This document shows positions 18,901-28,200 of a stretch of DNA of 64,000 bases, in pieces. Source of the DNA: an uncultured Aquimarina sp. (lineage in GTDB: Bacteria > Bacteroidota > Bacteroidia > Flavobacteriales > Flavobacteriaceae). The stretch covers positions 248,001 through 312,000 of the forward strand of contig CANMFM010000001.1 in the NCBI GenBank assembly GCA_947497175.1, in the 5' to 3' direction. The position numbers and the translations under genes were made by a program. A model generated the notes under the pieces. The model saw only the letters and a list, made by a program, of their open reading frames with translations. It did not search any database and was not told the origin of the DNA. The first letter of the stretch is position 1; every line of letters starts with the position of its first letter.

Positions 18901-19663
18901 TAGTGTTACGGTAACCGATTATAGTCAAGATCTTGGAGTTGCTGCTTCTATGGCAAAGGCTTTAATATACTATGCCGCTGCAACACAAAAACACGCTACT
19001 CTAGATACCGATGCCAGAGATCTTGCTAAAGAAGTCTTAGATAGAATGTGGACCACATATAGAGATGATAAGGGAGTGTCTTCTGTAGAAAGAAGAGGAG
19101 ATTTTAGTAGAATTTTTGAGCAAGAAATATACGTGCCACAAGGATTTACAGGTACAATGCCTAATGGCGATATTATCCAGCCTGGGGTATCATTCTTAGA
19201 TATCCGATCAGATTTGAAAAATAATCCGGAGTTTGACAGATTGCAAACTGCTTATAGTGCAGGACAAGAGTATACTCAAAGATATCATAGAAGTTGGGCA
19301 CAGATCGAAGTCGCTTTGGCAAATGCAGAATATGGTTTCTTCTTTGGTGAAACAACCACTACAACCACTTATCAAGTACCTAGTACAGTTGATGTTGTGG
19401 TAAGTCCCAATCCTGCCGCAAGCTTTATCAACATATCATCATCAGGAGGTTTTGGTAAATCTGGCAGCAATAAGGTTAATAATCTTTCAATTCGATTAGT
19501 TGATTTAACAGGTAATATAGTTCAGTCTAAGAACCTAAGAAATGGTCAACAAGTACAAACTCGTATTTCTGTTGAAAGACTACCTTCAGGTATTTACATA
19601 TTAGAAGTATCTAATGTAAATACTGGAGAAATAACTAGAAAGAAATTAGTAATTAATAGATAG
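12992..19663 (+). CDS. Bifunctional secreted cellulase GH9-CBM3c-PKD3-module-repeat-module-PKD-GH48 with T9SS sorting domain
   Basis: This 2223-residue protein has a signal peptide ending at LITAQ. The GH9 domain (24-484) carries Asp76/Asp79 in GGWYDAGDHVKF and acid Glu450 in ANEVACDYNAG. A CBM3c follows (about 487-640: NRTAWPARVTDKLSYRYFF, NIPIYDNGVLVFG). Then come three PKD domains (645-905), a Cys-bracketed module (C907-C1032), two near-identical 112-residue repeats, a second copy of that module (C1264-C1389), PKD4 (1393-1486), GH48 (1491-2119) and a T9SS tail with VVSPNPAASFI. The GH48 has the conserved HESTSELYSYWLWLE with acid Glu1540. GH9-CBM3c is a processive endoglucanase type and GH48 a reducing-end cellobiohydrolase, so one polypeptide combines the synergistic pair, as in Caldicellulosiruptor CelA. 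Bacteroidota rarely carry GH48, and transfer from Firmicutes is inferred. Confidence 0.93.
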   Translation: MKNFIKLGTLLILCLLCCNLITAQFNYGEALQKSIFFYEAQQSGPLPDWNRVPWRGDSALNDGSDVGVDLTGGWYDAGDHVKFNFPMAYSVTTLAWGGIEFKDAYIQAGQYDILKRNLRFVTDYFLKCHTGPQELWGQVAAGGIDHAWWGPAEVNPQPREAFKISGANGGSDLAGETAAALAAVSILFQEDDPAYSARLLQSAEELYTYADQVREAYSNSITDAAGFYRSFSNFEDEIVWGAAWLYRATNDNKYLVKAEAEYDNMQREGQSSTAKYKEAFSWDDKAYGTYVLMSLLTGKDKYKQDAERNLDWWTGVGVNGDVVPTTPGGLPHIRQWGTLRYANNEAFLALVYSDKVSTSISQQTAYRNYAKFMADYTLGNNPINRSFMIGFGNNPANKPHHRGAHGGWTNNCSGVPDASSHILYGAVVGGPKSPANDGFADDRCEFIANEVACDYNAGITGVLAWMYGNFGGTPLASFPPASAGIPNRAEVRTMSKFNSNNASGSTVQIRVQNRTAWPARVTDKLSYRYFFDISEGIAQGLTIADYQPTLNAVQGSSTITIGTWDASRNIYYAEVSLAGEQIAPIGDPQFRRETQLNFRVSNGVPYDTTNDWSAQGISGTEIESTNIPIYDNGVLVFGKEPDGGNTPVASFTATPESGIAPLDVQFDASASSDPNGDMLSYNWNFGNAQTSSLVDPVITYSEIGSYLVTLTVSDGQNISSEVSKTITVSDGNIAPIADFTATPTSGIVPVTVSFDASTSSDENGDTLTYTWDFGDGNTDTGVTATHVYNTVGEFIVTLTVSDGSKTGTETTTINVTDGSPVASFTTSIDSGIIPFDVSFDASASTDPTGGTLSYSWDFGNGVTATGATTTTSFTEVGVYTVTLTVTNAVGSSSEIKTITATDGSASCTFDTPTAEALPTINSEFTNIFVLGEGGPNLDNVTNLNINWDLANSGLYQFSMNTNNGIPGWWNDFLPKVTQNFNTIEPAITITGSGFTGLDGSYWATIDNGNFVLVSQTGGFTIYFSTTTTAPDCGVVTPPSVNGGTIAGGPFEFTVGDGIVDNVSGITLTGNSGETSQWIVTDDQGTILGLPPTPEAVDFDGAGVGSCFIYNISYNGTITGLATDGILSGLTGDFDLSNNIEIVRNPVITNPTVDGGVIAGGPFQFTVGDGIADNVSGITLTGNSGETSQWIVTDDQGTILGLPPTPEAVDFDGAGVGSCFIYNISYNGTITGLATDRILSGLTGDFDLSNSIEVVRNPVSTGEDCTFGTPIANALPSVNSEFDNIYVLGSGGPNLDNVTKFNINWDLANNGLYVFSINTNNGQPNWYVDLRSSLTYNFNTSSPDATFSGTGITGLDGSYWVTQDQGNFAMVSKTGRFTVYFSTSTTAPTCGGLGNTPPVADISATPISGEAPLVVTFDASGSTDADGDILTYNWDFGDGNSGTGVTVDNTFTSKGSYEVNLTVSDENGGEGTAVISITVTDGDIIINPPTGDNEYVDRFIEMRNEFYDPANGYFSADGSPHHSIETLIVEAPDHGHESTSELYSYWLWLEVMNGRVTGDWVPLRNVWDKIEQFIIPTNADQPTNAAYNPSSPAAYAAEFPLPSGYPAPLEFNAPVGSDPVSPDLTAAYGADIYQMHWLLDNDNFYGYGNRGDGVSTPSYINTFQRGEQESVYETIPHPSWESFDWGGTNGYLPLFIEDQNYAKQWRYTSAPDADARAVQAMYWAQIYAKEQGVSLASLDMDKATKMGDYLRLAMFDKYFKPLGVQSATSGAGSGYDSAHYLMSWYMSWGGSADPASQWAFRIGSSHCHFGYQNPIAAYAMSQVQEFEPKSQNGKRDWTESLKRQMEFYTWLQSREGAIAGGATNSWNGDYSPYPTGKSTFYDMAYDDNPVYEDPGSGTWFGWQAWSMERVAEYYYITNDAMAKNLIDKWVDWVKSEVRLIGANDFEIPATLEWAGEPDTWDPNNPGTNSDLSVTVTDYSQDLGVAASMAKALIYYAAATQKHATLDTDARDLAKEVLDRMWTTYRDDKGVSSVERRGDFSRIFEQEIYVPQGFTGTMPNGDIIQPGVSFLDIRSDLKNNPEFDRLQTAYSAGQEYTQRYHRSWAQIEVALANAEYGFFFGETTTTTTYQVPSTVDVVVSPNPAASFINISSSGGFGKSGSNKVNNLSIRLVDLTGNIVQSKNLRNGQQVQTRISVERLPSGIYILEVSNVNTGEITRKKLVINR
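16103..16774 (+). repeat. Near-identical 336-base tandem duplication inside the GH9-GH48 gene
   Basis: Two in-frame copies with a period of 336 bases (112 codons) lie back to back. For example, the GGTCCTTTT segment occurs at 16133 and 16469. About 240 bases from the TTCAGGAATTACTC segment onward differ at only a few positions, mostly synonymous. The encoded unit (GGPFEFTVGDGI, then LTGNSGETSQWIVTDDQG, then GLPPTPEAVDFDGAG) resembles a repeat common in secreted proteins of marine Flavobacteriia. The low divergence points to recent duplication or ongoing gene conversion. Confidence 0.85.
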
Positions 19664-19677
19664 TTTTTTAATTAAAT

Positions 19678-19709
19678 AAAGAGAGAGGTTACTAAGCCTC
19701 TCTCTTTTA
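19678..19709 (+). terminator. Intrinsic terminator after the GH9-GH48 gene
   Basis: An 8-bp perfect stem (GAGAGAGG / CCTCTCTC) with an 8-base loop is flanked by A and T runs. It lies 15 bases after the stop codon and about 16 bases before the GH5 start, so the GH5 gene is either read through or has its own promoter. Confidence 0.8.
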
Positions 19710-19724
19710 ACATATCAAGATGAA

Positions 19725-22127
19725 ATGAAAAATACAATAATAAACATGAAGCAATCATTGCGTCTGTTTGCAATGATCTTTGCTTTTAGTTTTATAGCTA
19801 AAATATCTGCGCAGCAACAAAATTTCTTGACCGTTCAAGGGAATAAGTTATTTGATGTTCAGGGTAAAGAAGTTCGGTTAACCGGAGTAAACTGGTTTGG
19901 GTTCGAGACTCAAAATTATTTTCCTCACGGGATATGGACCAGAGACATGAAAAGTGTCCTACAGCAAATCAAAGATCTAGGATTCAATACGATTAGAGTG
20001 CCTTGGTGTAATGAAATGTTAAATCCTGGTGTAACGATAAATGTACCTTCATATGGGAGTGATGCCTATACCGGGATAGCACCAATGAATGAAGAAGAAA
20101 GTAAAGTAACCAAGCCAATCGAATTAATGGACATTTTTGTACGATGGTGCCAGGAAAATGATATGAAAATAGTTTTAGATAATCATTCCAGAGCAGCAGA
20201 CGGCTTTTTAAATGAAGAAGTATGGTACACCCCTGAATATTCTGAAGAAAGATGGATCAATGATTGGATTTTTATGGCCAATAGATATAAAGACTTTTCT
20301 GCAGTCGTAGGAATGGACCTCAATAATGAACCACATGGGTCGACTTGGGGAAATGGTAACCCTGCCACCGATTGGAATAAAGCTGCTGAGCGATGTGGAA
20401 ATGCTATTCTTCAAGTAAATCCAAATGTGTTGATTATTGTAGAAGGAGTTGGTGAGTTTGAAGGAAATTCATATTGGTGGGGTGGACAACTTATGGGAGC
20501 AAAAAAATATCCCGTTCAGTTATCTGATCCTAGTAAATTGATGTATTCAGCTCATGAGTATGGGCCAGAAGTTGCTCCACAAGATTGGTTTGATGCACCT
20601 GATTTTCCACAAAATATGCCTCAAATCTGGAATGATAACTACCATTATCTATACAACGAAGGAACCTCACCAATATTTTTAGGAGAGTTCGGAATCAAAA
20701 ATCAAGATGCTTTTGGCGGTATAGCCTTTACATGGTTTACCGAATTTACAGGATTTATGGGAGATATTTATTCCTGGACATTTTGGAGTATGAATCCTAA
20801 TTCTGGTGATACCGGTGGGATTTTACAAGATGATTGGTCATCGGTTAATCAATGGAAACTAGATGTTCTAAAACCATATCAAGCACCTATCATTCCTAAT
20901 GTAGTTGGTGGCGGTACAGGTAATAGACCGCCAATAGCAAGATTGGTATCTTCAGTTACTTCTGGTACTGCACCTTTAGCAGTTGAGTTTGATGCAACGG
21001 CATCTTCTGATTTAGATGGAGATATATTAACCTATTCCTGGGATTTTGGAGATAATACAACCGCCTCAGGAAGTATAGTATCTCATACTTATGATCAGGC
21101 AGGTACGTATTCTGCAGTACTTACTCTAAGCGATGGAAACCTAAACGATACAGCCATGGTAACTATAACTGTAAATGATATAGGAGTACCTATTGTAACC
21201 GCAGATATTGTAGTAGATACTAATACTGGTATTACACCGGCAACTATTAATTTTGATGCTTCAGGATCAACTGTAACTGATGGAAGTACCCTTTCTTATT
21301 CTTGGGATTTTGGCGATGGCTCAACCGGTGTAGGAGTTAGAATTGCTCATGAGTATGTCTTAGCCGGAGAGTATACTGTAACGCTAACAGCTTCAAATGC
21401 TGATGGAGTTTCAAATACTGCGACTCAGATAATTACAATTACTGAACCTATTACGGGAGGTGGTAATTGCAGTTTTGGCGCCCCTCTAGCCAATCCATTA
21501 CCAACTATAGCCAATAAGGCGTATACCAAAATTTATGTCTTAGGATCAGGAGGGCCAGATTTAAGTAATGTAACCAATTTTACAATCAATTGGGATTTGA
21601 TAAATAATGGGCTATGGCAATTCTCTATGAATACAAATAATGGAACGCCTAGCTGGTGGAATAACTTGTTAAATAGTGTTACGAGTCAGAACTTTAATTC
21701 AGCTCAACCTAGTATTACACTTTCTGGAACAGGATTTCCTAATTTAGATGGGGACTATTATGCAACTATCGATGGCGATAATTTTGCGTTGGTTTCAGGA
21801 GCTAGCGGATTTACTATTTATTTTAGTAATAGTAACACACCTCCGATTTGCGAGAATTTGCTGCAAGATCAATTATCACTGGCTGGTTTGAGCATAAAGA
21901 CATTTCCAAATCCAGTTCAGGATAAATTGGTAATTATAGGAAAAGACCTTCTTAACGGTGCCAGAATCAATTTGGTCGATATAAACGGAAGAATACTAAG
22001 AACCATCAATGTTCAATCCAAAGTAAAACAAATAGAACTTCATACCACAGATCTTATATCTGGACTCTATTTTGTGAAAGTTTATCACAATAAAAGAACA
22101 GATACAATGCACATTATAAAAGAATAA
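19725..22127 (+). CDS. Secreted GH5 cellulase with two PKD domains, Cys-bracketed module and T9SS sorting domain
   Basis: This 800-residue protein has a signal peptide ending at KISAQ; an internal Met8 is an alternative start. The GH5 domain (about 32-390) opens with LTGVNWFGFET, as in GH5 endoglucanases of the subfamily 1 type. Acid/base Glu202 is in DLNNEPHG and nucleophile Glu321 is in FLGEFGIK. Two PKD domains follow (about 405-485 and 490-575). A 128-residue module bracketed by C582 and C709 is homologous to the two modules in the GH9-GH48 protein, and the T9SS tail carries FPNPVQDKLVI. The enzyme should cut internal beta-1,4-glucan bonds. It sits directly after the GH9-GH48 gene with a terminator between them. 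Confidence 0.9.
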   Translation: MKNTIINMKQSLRLFAMIFAFSFIAKISAQQQNFLTVQGNKLFDVQGKEVRLTGVNWFGFETQNYFPHGIWTRDMKSVLQQIKDLGFNTIRVPWCNEMLNPGVTINVPSYGSDAYTGIAPMNEEESKVTKPIELMDIFVRWCQENDMKIVLDNHSRAADGFLNEEVWYTPEYSEERWINDWIFMANRYKDFSAVVGMDLNNEPHGSTWGNGNPATDWNKAAERCGNAILQVNPNVLIIVEGVGEFEGNSYWWGGQLMGAKKYPVQLSDPSKLMYSAHEYGPEVAPQDWFDAPDFPQNMPQIWNDNYHYLYNEGTSPIFLGEFGIKNQDAFGGIAFTWFTEFTGFMGDIYSWTFWSMNPNSGDTGGILQDDWSSVNQWKLDVLKPYQAPIIPNVVGGGTGNRPPIARLVSSVTSGTAPLAVEFDATASSDLDGDILTYSWDFGDNTTASGSIVSHTYDQAGTYSAVLTLSDGNLNDTAMVTITVNDIGVPIVTADIVVDTNTGITPATINFDASGSTVTDGSTLSYSWDFGDGSTGVGVRIAHEYVLAGEYTVTLTASNADGVSNTATQIITITEPITGGGNCSFGAPLANPLPTIANKAYTKIYVLGSGGPDLSNVTNFTINWDLINNGLWQFSMNTNNGTPSWWNNLLNSVTSQNFNSAQPSITLSGTGFPNLDGDYYATIDGDNFALVSGASGFTIYFSNSNTPPICENLLQDQLSLAGLSIKTFPNPVQDKLVIIGKDLLNGARINLVDINGRILRTINVQSKVKQIELHTTDLISGLYFVKVYHNKRTDTMHIIKE

Positions 22128-22155
22128 TTCTAAAACATAAAACATATCGATATAT

Positions 22156-22195
22156 GAAGGAAGCCTAGGGCTTACATATAATGGCTTCCTTCTTT
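22156..22195 (+). terminator. Intrinsic terminator after the GH5 cellulase gene
   Basis: A 10-bp perfect stem (GAAGGAAGCC at 22156-22165 and GGCTTCCTTC at 22183-22192) has a 17-base loop and a short T run. It lies 29 bases after the GH5 stop, before the cytochrome gene. Confidence 0.8.
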
Positions 22196-22269
22196 CTGCT
22201 TTGTAATTTTTGAACCCAAATTTTCTTTGAAAAAGAAAAGTAGAGATAAACACAAACTCATCACATATC

Positions 22270-25200
22270 ATGGAACCAACACATAACAAAAAATGTTGGC
22301 GAGCCTATATTAAAAGAAATTACCTTCTGATAGTATATGCGATTGCAACTTTTATTTCTTTTGGACTTGTTGTAAAAAAATCTGTAACTCAAATTTATGA
22401 CGGAACCGCAGGCCCAAAAATGACGACACAAACCTGGCCCGCAGGAACATTTCTGGCTAATTTTCCAGAAGGAGATAGAATTAACACTTATCATCGTAAT
22501 TATTTAATGATGAATGGTCAGGCAGGAACGGGGGTTTGGGATATCTCTAACCCAACAGCACCAAAAAGAGTTCAGTTTAGTGACGCAGCCAATAATGGTC
22601 ACCGATGGTGGAAATTAGAAGGAGATCTGTTTTACAGAGAATACTCAGTACCTGAAGTGCAAGGTACAGGGTATAAATATCTGGATCTTTCGAATATGTT
22701 AGACAGAAAACCTATAACCGCCTCTGATATTTTATATACGGTTCGAGATGGACAATCCAATTATGATAATCTAGAAACGTTTCCACATACGATCGACGGA
22801 AGTCGCGTTTTTGATATGAGAACAGGAGTTCAGGTAGATGATATCCCAGCAACAGTTTCTTTACCAGATGTGGTTGTACGCGTTGGGAATTATGTTTTTT
22901 ATGCACCTCAAACCGGAGAAATTAGTGCCTTTGATTTTGGAGATCCTGATGATATTAAGTTCCTGGGATCTTTTGGAGGAGATATTCCGCATGAACAATA
23001 CAGTACGGGGATACAGTTATGGCGAAATTATCTGGTATTTATGAGTGGTAATCAAGGTCCGGATGCTTTAGTAGGATTTGATATTAGTGACCCAACCAAT
23101 ATAAAAAAAGGGTTTAGTTTACATTCTGATCAGGCAACCTTAGGGCGGTATATGATTTTTCAGGATGAATATGGTTTTTCTGGAAGATTTGATAGAGGGG
23201 TAAAGTTTAATTTTGAAACAATGGAGATCGAGCAAGAGTTCTTTCCACCATCTAGTGACGAAACGCTTCAGTTTATAGATAATCAATGGATGCCGATAGG
23301 ACATATTCTTGTGGCAAGTGGAGATGATAAAACCTCAATTTTTGCACATCAGGATGGACTAGACACTAAACCACCAACAGTCGGGCATCATTTTCCTGTG
23401 GCCGGTGCTATTAACCAACCACAAACCACAACTTTAGGTTTTGTAATTAATGAAACACTAGATGATTTAACTTTAAACGATCAAACCATACAAGTTCGTC
23501 CTTTGGATGGCAGCCCTATCAAGGCAGATGTAACTACCACTTCGTATCAAGTAATTAATTATGCTCCTAAAGAGGCACTTTTACCAAATACTACCTACGA
23601 AGTAAAATTTGTAGATGATGGGGTTAAAGATGCCGTGGGTAATGGAATGGAAGAATATATTTTCTATTTTACAACAGGAGGAGATACCTCTAACCAGTCT
23701 CCAGAAATTACAGGAATCGATTTAAGTATTCCATCACCAGCTACAATAAATACTACAATACATTTTACTGCAAATGCAACAGATCCAGATGGGAACTCAC
23801 TTCGCTATCGATGGGATTTTGGTGATGGTTCTCCAAAAACTGAGTGGACTGATAAAACTACATCACACATGTATACTGAAGCAGGCAATTATAAGGTTCA
23901 GGTTCAGGTTTCAGACAATAATGGAGGGTTTATAGTAGGTTCACAATCTATCGTAATAACATCTACAATTCCATCACAATTACCGACACAATCAAGCCCG
24001 ATTACTGTAGATTCGAAAAACAGAATTATTTGGTCTGTTAATCCCGATAATAACTCGGTTACCTTGGTTAATGCTGATAATCTAAAAGTTATAAAAGAAG
24101 TAACAGTAGGGCTGGATCCTGTTAATGTTGCTGTAGATAATATAGGAAATGCCTGGATAACGTGTCGAGATTCTGATGAGATATATGTACTAAAAACAAA
24201 TGGTGGATTAGTAGCAAAAATTACATTACCAAGAGGATCACGTCCCTACGGTATGGTACTGACTCCTGATGGGAGCAGAGGTTTTGTATCTGCCTTTGGA
24301 TCTGGAAAACTTATCGAAATTTCTCTTGCGACCAATACAATCAAGCAGGCCATTGATCTTGGTGCTACACCCCGTGCTTTGGCAATTTCAGGAGACGGGA
24401 GAACATTATTGGTTACTAGGTTTATTTCTGAAGATGCAGCAGGGCAAGTGTGGAAAATAGACCTAAATACTTTTACCTTAAAAAATACAATCATGTTGGC
24501 AGTAGATGATTTTACGGTAGATAATGGAAATGAAGGAAGAGGATTGCCTAATTATGTCTCTGGCATTACCATTCATCCTGATAATGCATCCGCTTGGTCG
24601 GTGGCCAAAAAAGATAATATTCTTAGAGGATTAGCAAGAGACGGAAAACCATTGACCTTTGACAATGCTGTGCGTACCGCAGTGTCTTCAATTAATTTAA
24701 TCACTAATAAAGAAGAGCTTGCCAAAAGATTGGATATAGATAATCATGGTCAGCCGTCAGCTGCATTATACAGTCCAACGGGGAATTACCTTTTTGTGAC
24801 CATGCAAGGTAACAACAGGATGATAGTAATTGATCCAAAAAGAAATTTAGAATTATTAAAGAAAGATGTGGGTAAAGCTCCTCAAGGATTGGCTATAGAT
24901 ACTACAACCAATCGCATTTTTATAAAAAATTTTATGGATCGAAGTATTTCTGTTTTTGATGCCTCAGATATGATCAAGACAGGAAGCAATACATTAAAAG
25001 AATTGGCAACAATCTCCACGGTAAATAATGAAGAATTAAGCCCTGTTGTTCTAAAAGGAAAGCAAATATTTTATGATGCTTCAGACATAAGAATGGGTAC
25101 TGACGGATACATTAGCTGCGCTAGTTGTCATATCGATGGAAGCCAAGATGGACGTACTTGGGATTTTACAGATAGGGGAGAGGGATTTCGAAATACGATT

Positions 25201-28200
25201 TCTCTAATCGGTAGAGCAGGTACAGGACATGGAAGAGTACATTGGAGCGCCAATTTTGATGAAATTCAGGATTTTGAAAACGATATCCGGTTTCATTTTA
25301 AAGGACAAGGTTTCATGAGCGATGCAAATTTTAACAAAGGTACCACTGCCTTATCTCTTGGTGATACTAAAAAAGGAAAATCGGCAGACCTTGATGCTTT
25401 GGCTGCCTACATAACATCTCTAAATAGATTTGAACCTAGCCCGTATCGAAACACTAATGGAAGTCTAACTACAGATGGGCAAGCTGGAAAATCACTATTT
25501 ACTGATCTTAAATGTGCCTCATGCCATAGTGGAGTCAATTTTACAGATAGCGAGACCGGTAAAATGCATGATGTGGGAACAATTACATCGAATAGCGGCA
25601 GTCGTTTGGGAAAAAAATTACGTGCACTTGATGTTCCTACACTAAAAGATGTTTGGGCTACAGCTCCTTATTTACATGATGGATCAGCCAAAACACTGGC
25701 AGAAGTATTTACATCCTATAATATGAATCATGCGCATGGAGCCACTTCTACATTAAGTGCTACCCAGATGAAGCAATTAGAAGCCTATCTTAAACAAATT
25801 GATAACTCTGAAGAAGCCCCCATCTCACAGCAGACATTAGAAATGGCTTCTCCTGCTGATGGGGCATTGATAGAAACTGGGGGTCCCGTAAATTTGGGTG
25901 TTGACACAAATATTACGGGTATAACCAAGGTCGAATATTATGTTGATAATTCTTTAGTTGAAGAGGTTGCTACACTACCTTTTGAGACTTCATGGACACC
26001 AATTCTCTGGAAAACATATACCATTTCTGCAAAAGTATTCTATAATGATGGTAAGACAGCATCTGTTACCCCTGAAATAAATGTAAAATATAAAAATACA
26101 ATTCAGGTAATGTTTGTTGTAGGCGATAAGAATAATTTAACCTTTGAAGATCAAAGAGTCAAATCACGTCTTGAACAAAAACTAGGCTTTGCAATTACTC
26201 TGTTTTCTGACGAAGAAGCCACTAGTCCCCAATCTGCAAATCCATTTGATTTAGTACTGGTGTCTTCTACGGTAGACCCGAGAGAGTTAGGTAATGATCT
26301 TGAAGCAGCCAGAGTACCGCTTATGACCTGGAACCCTTTCATGTACGGTAAGCTTAGGCTTACTTCAGGAGAATTGAATTCAGGATTTGGGTTTACACAA
26401 GAAGGATATTCTAAGGTTACAATTTCAAACCCTACACACCCTATGGCGGCCGCAGCTGGAGTAAGTACGGCATTGTACTCAATAACCCAAAGCTTACCTT
26501 TTGGAGATCCTACTGCAGAAGCTATTGTGATTGCCAAAGCAGGAACGTTGCCAATTCTATTTGGATACGAACCAAGTATTTCAATGCCTTCAAGAAGAGT
26601 TGCTTTTCCACTTAGAGATCAGTTCATGCATTTGCTAACCGATCAAGGGTTAAAAATGTTTGACGCTGCCGTGTTATGGACACTTCATGGAGGTGATGCA
26701 GATATTCCTATAGGCCCTTTACCTGATGTGTTTTTTGAATCTCCTTTGGATGGTGACTTGGTAAATACCCCATTGGAGATTAAATTTAAAACCGAAGGGT
26801 GGTCAATACCTTCAGAACACTATAAACTCAGGTTTAAAATTGATGGTCAAGATCGAGGGTTAGTTACCAGTAACGGTATCCTTACAGATCCTACGCCACT
26901 ATCAGAAGGTTCTCATGAGTTATCCTTGCAAATGGAGCGTAGTGATAATTCATTAACTGATTTGGGCGAAACGATTACTGTTGTTGTAACCAATGATCAG
27001 TTGCCACAAGATCCAACGGTAATGATTCAATCTCCAACAAGTGGAGGATTGATAGGACCAGATTTTGAGATTAAATTTTCTATTTTTCAATGGGATATTG
27101 CTCCAGGAGGAAGACATATAAAATACTTCATAGACGAAGTAGAAAAAGAGCCAGTTTTTGATGTAAATCCAATTCAGATTACTAACCTTACCGAAGGAGA
27201 ACATACTATTAGAATGGCATTGGCTAATGCAGATGGTACTTTATTTGGTGATCCTACAGAAATAACAATAATTGTAGATGAGCGATTTAGTAACATACCA
27301 GATACACCCTTTAGTGTAGAGTATCGAGATAATAGTTCTGGCGTTTCAACACAAGAGTTGAAACCCGTATTTCAAATTGTAAGCAGGGCTAACGAACCAG
27401 TGCCTCTAACAGATTTCAAGATTAAATATTGGTTTACTCCAGACAGTAACGCTTCTATGGCTTCAAACATAGACTACTCTGCAGTCTCAGGGGCTATGAC
27501 AAGTTTTAAAACTACGGGAGCACAAAATTATCTGGAAATAAGTTTTGATACTTCCTCAGGAAACTTGTCAACAAATGGAAAGACAGGCGAGATTCAAACT
27601 AGACTACATAGTTCTGGTTATCAAGTACTGGATCAAAGTAATGACTTTTCATACGATCCAAGTAAAACAACCCCAGCTCCTCACGTTTTGGTAACATTAT
27701 ATAGAAATGATGACCTAGTCTGGGGATTAGAACCTACTGGCGGTACACCAAGCGTCAATAGGAAACCTTCAGCAAGTTTTAGTACCGATACTACTCAGGG
27801 AACCGCTCCTTTAGCTATTAATTTTGATGCCTCAGATTCTATTGACCCTGATGGGGATACGCTCACATATCATTGGGATTTTGGAAACGGAGATACTGCT
27901 ACCGGGGTCACAACATCGTATATATTTAATGAGCCTGGTGATCAAAATATTACCCTGACCGTAAGCGATGGTAACGGGAAAAGTGATACAGCTATGACCG
28001 TGATTGTTATACTAACTCCGGACATAGGATTAAAAGCCAATTTCTCTGCTACGCCAGTTTCAGGCACTATTCCTTTGCTTGTTAATTTTGACTCCTCCTC
28101 ATCTATATTCTCGATAGGTAGTGCAATCAACTATTTCTGGGATTTTGGTGACGGAACCACCAGCGATTTGGCAAATCCATCACATACCTATACGCAATCT

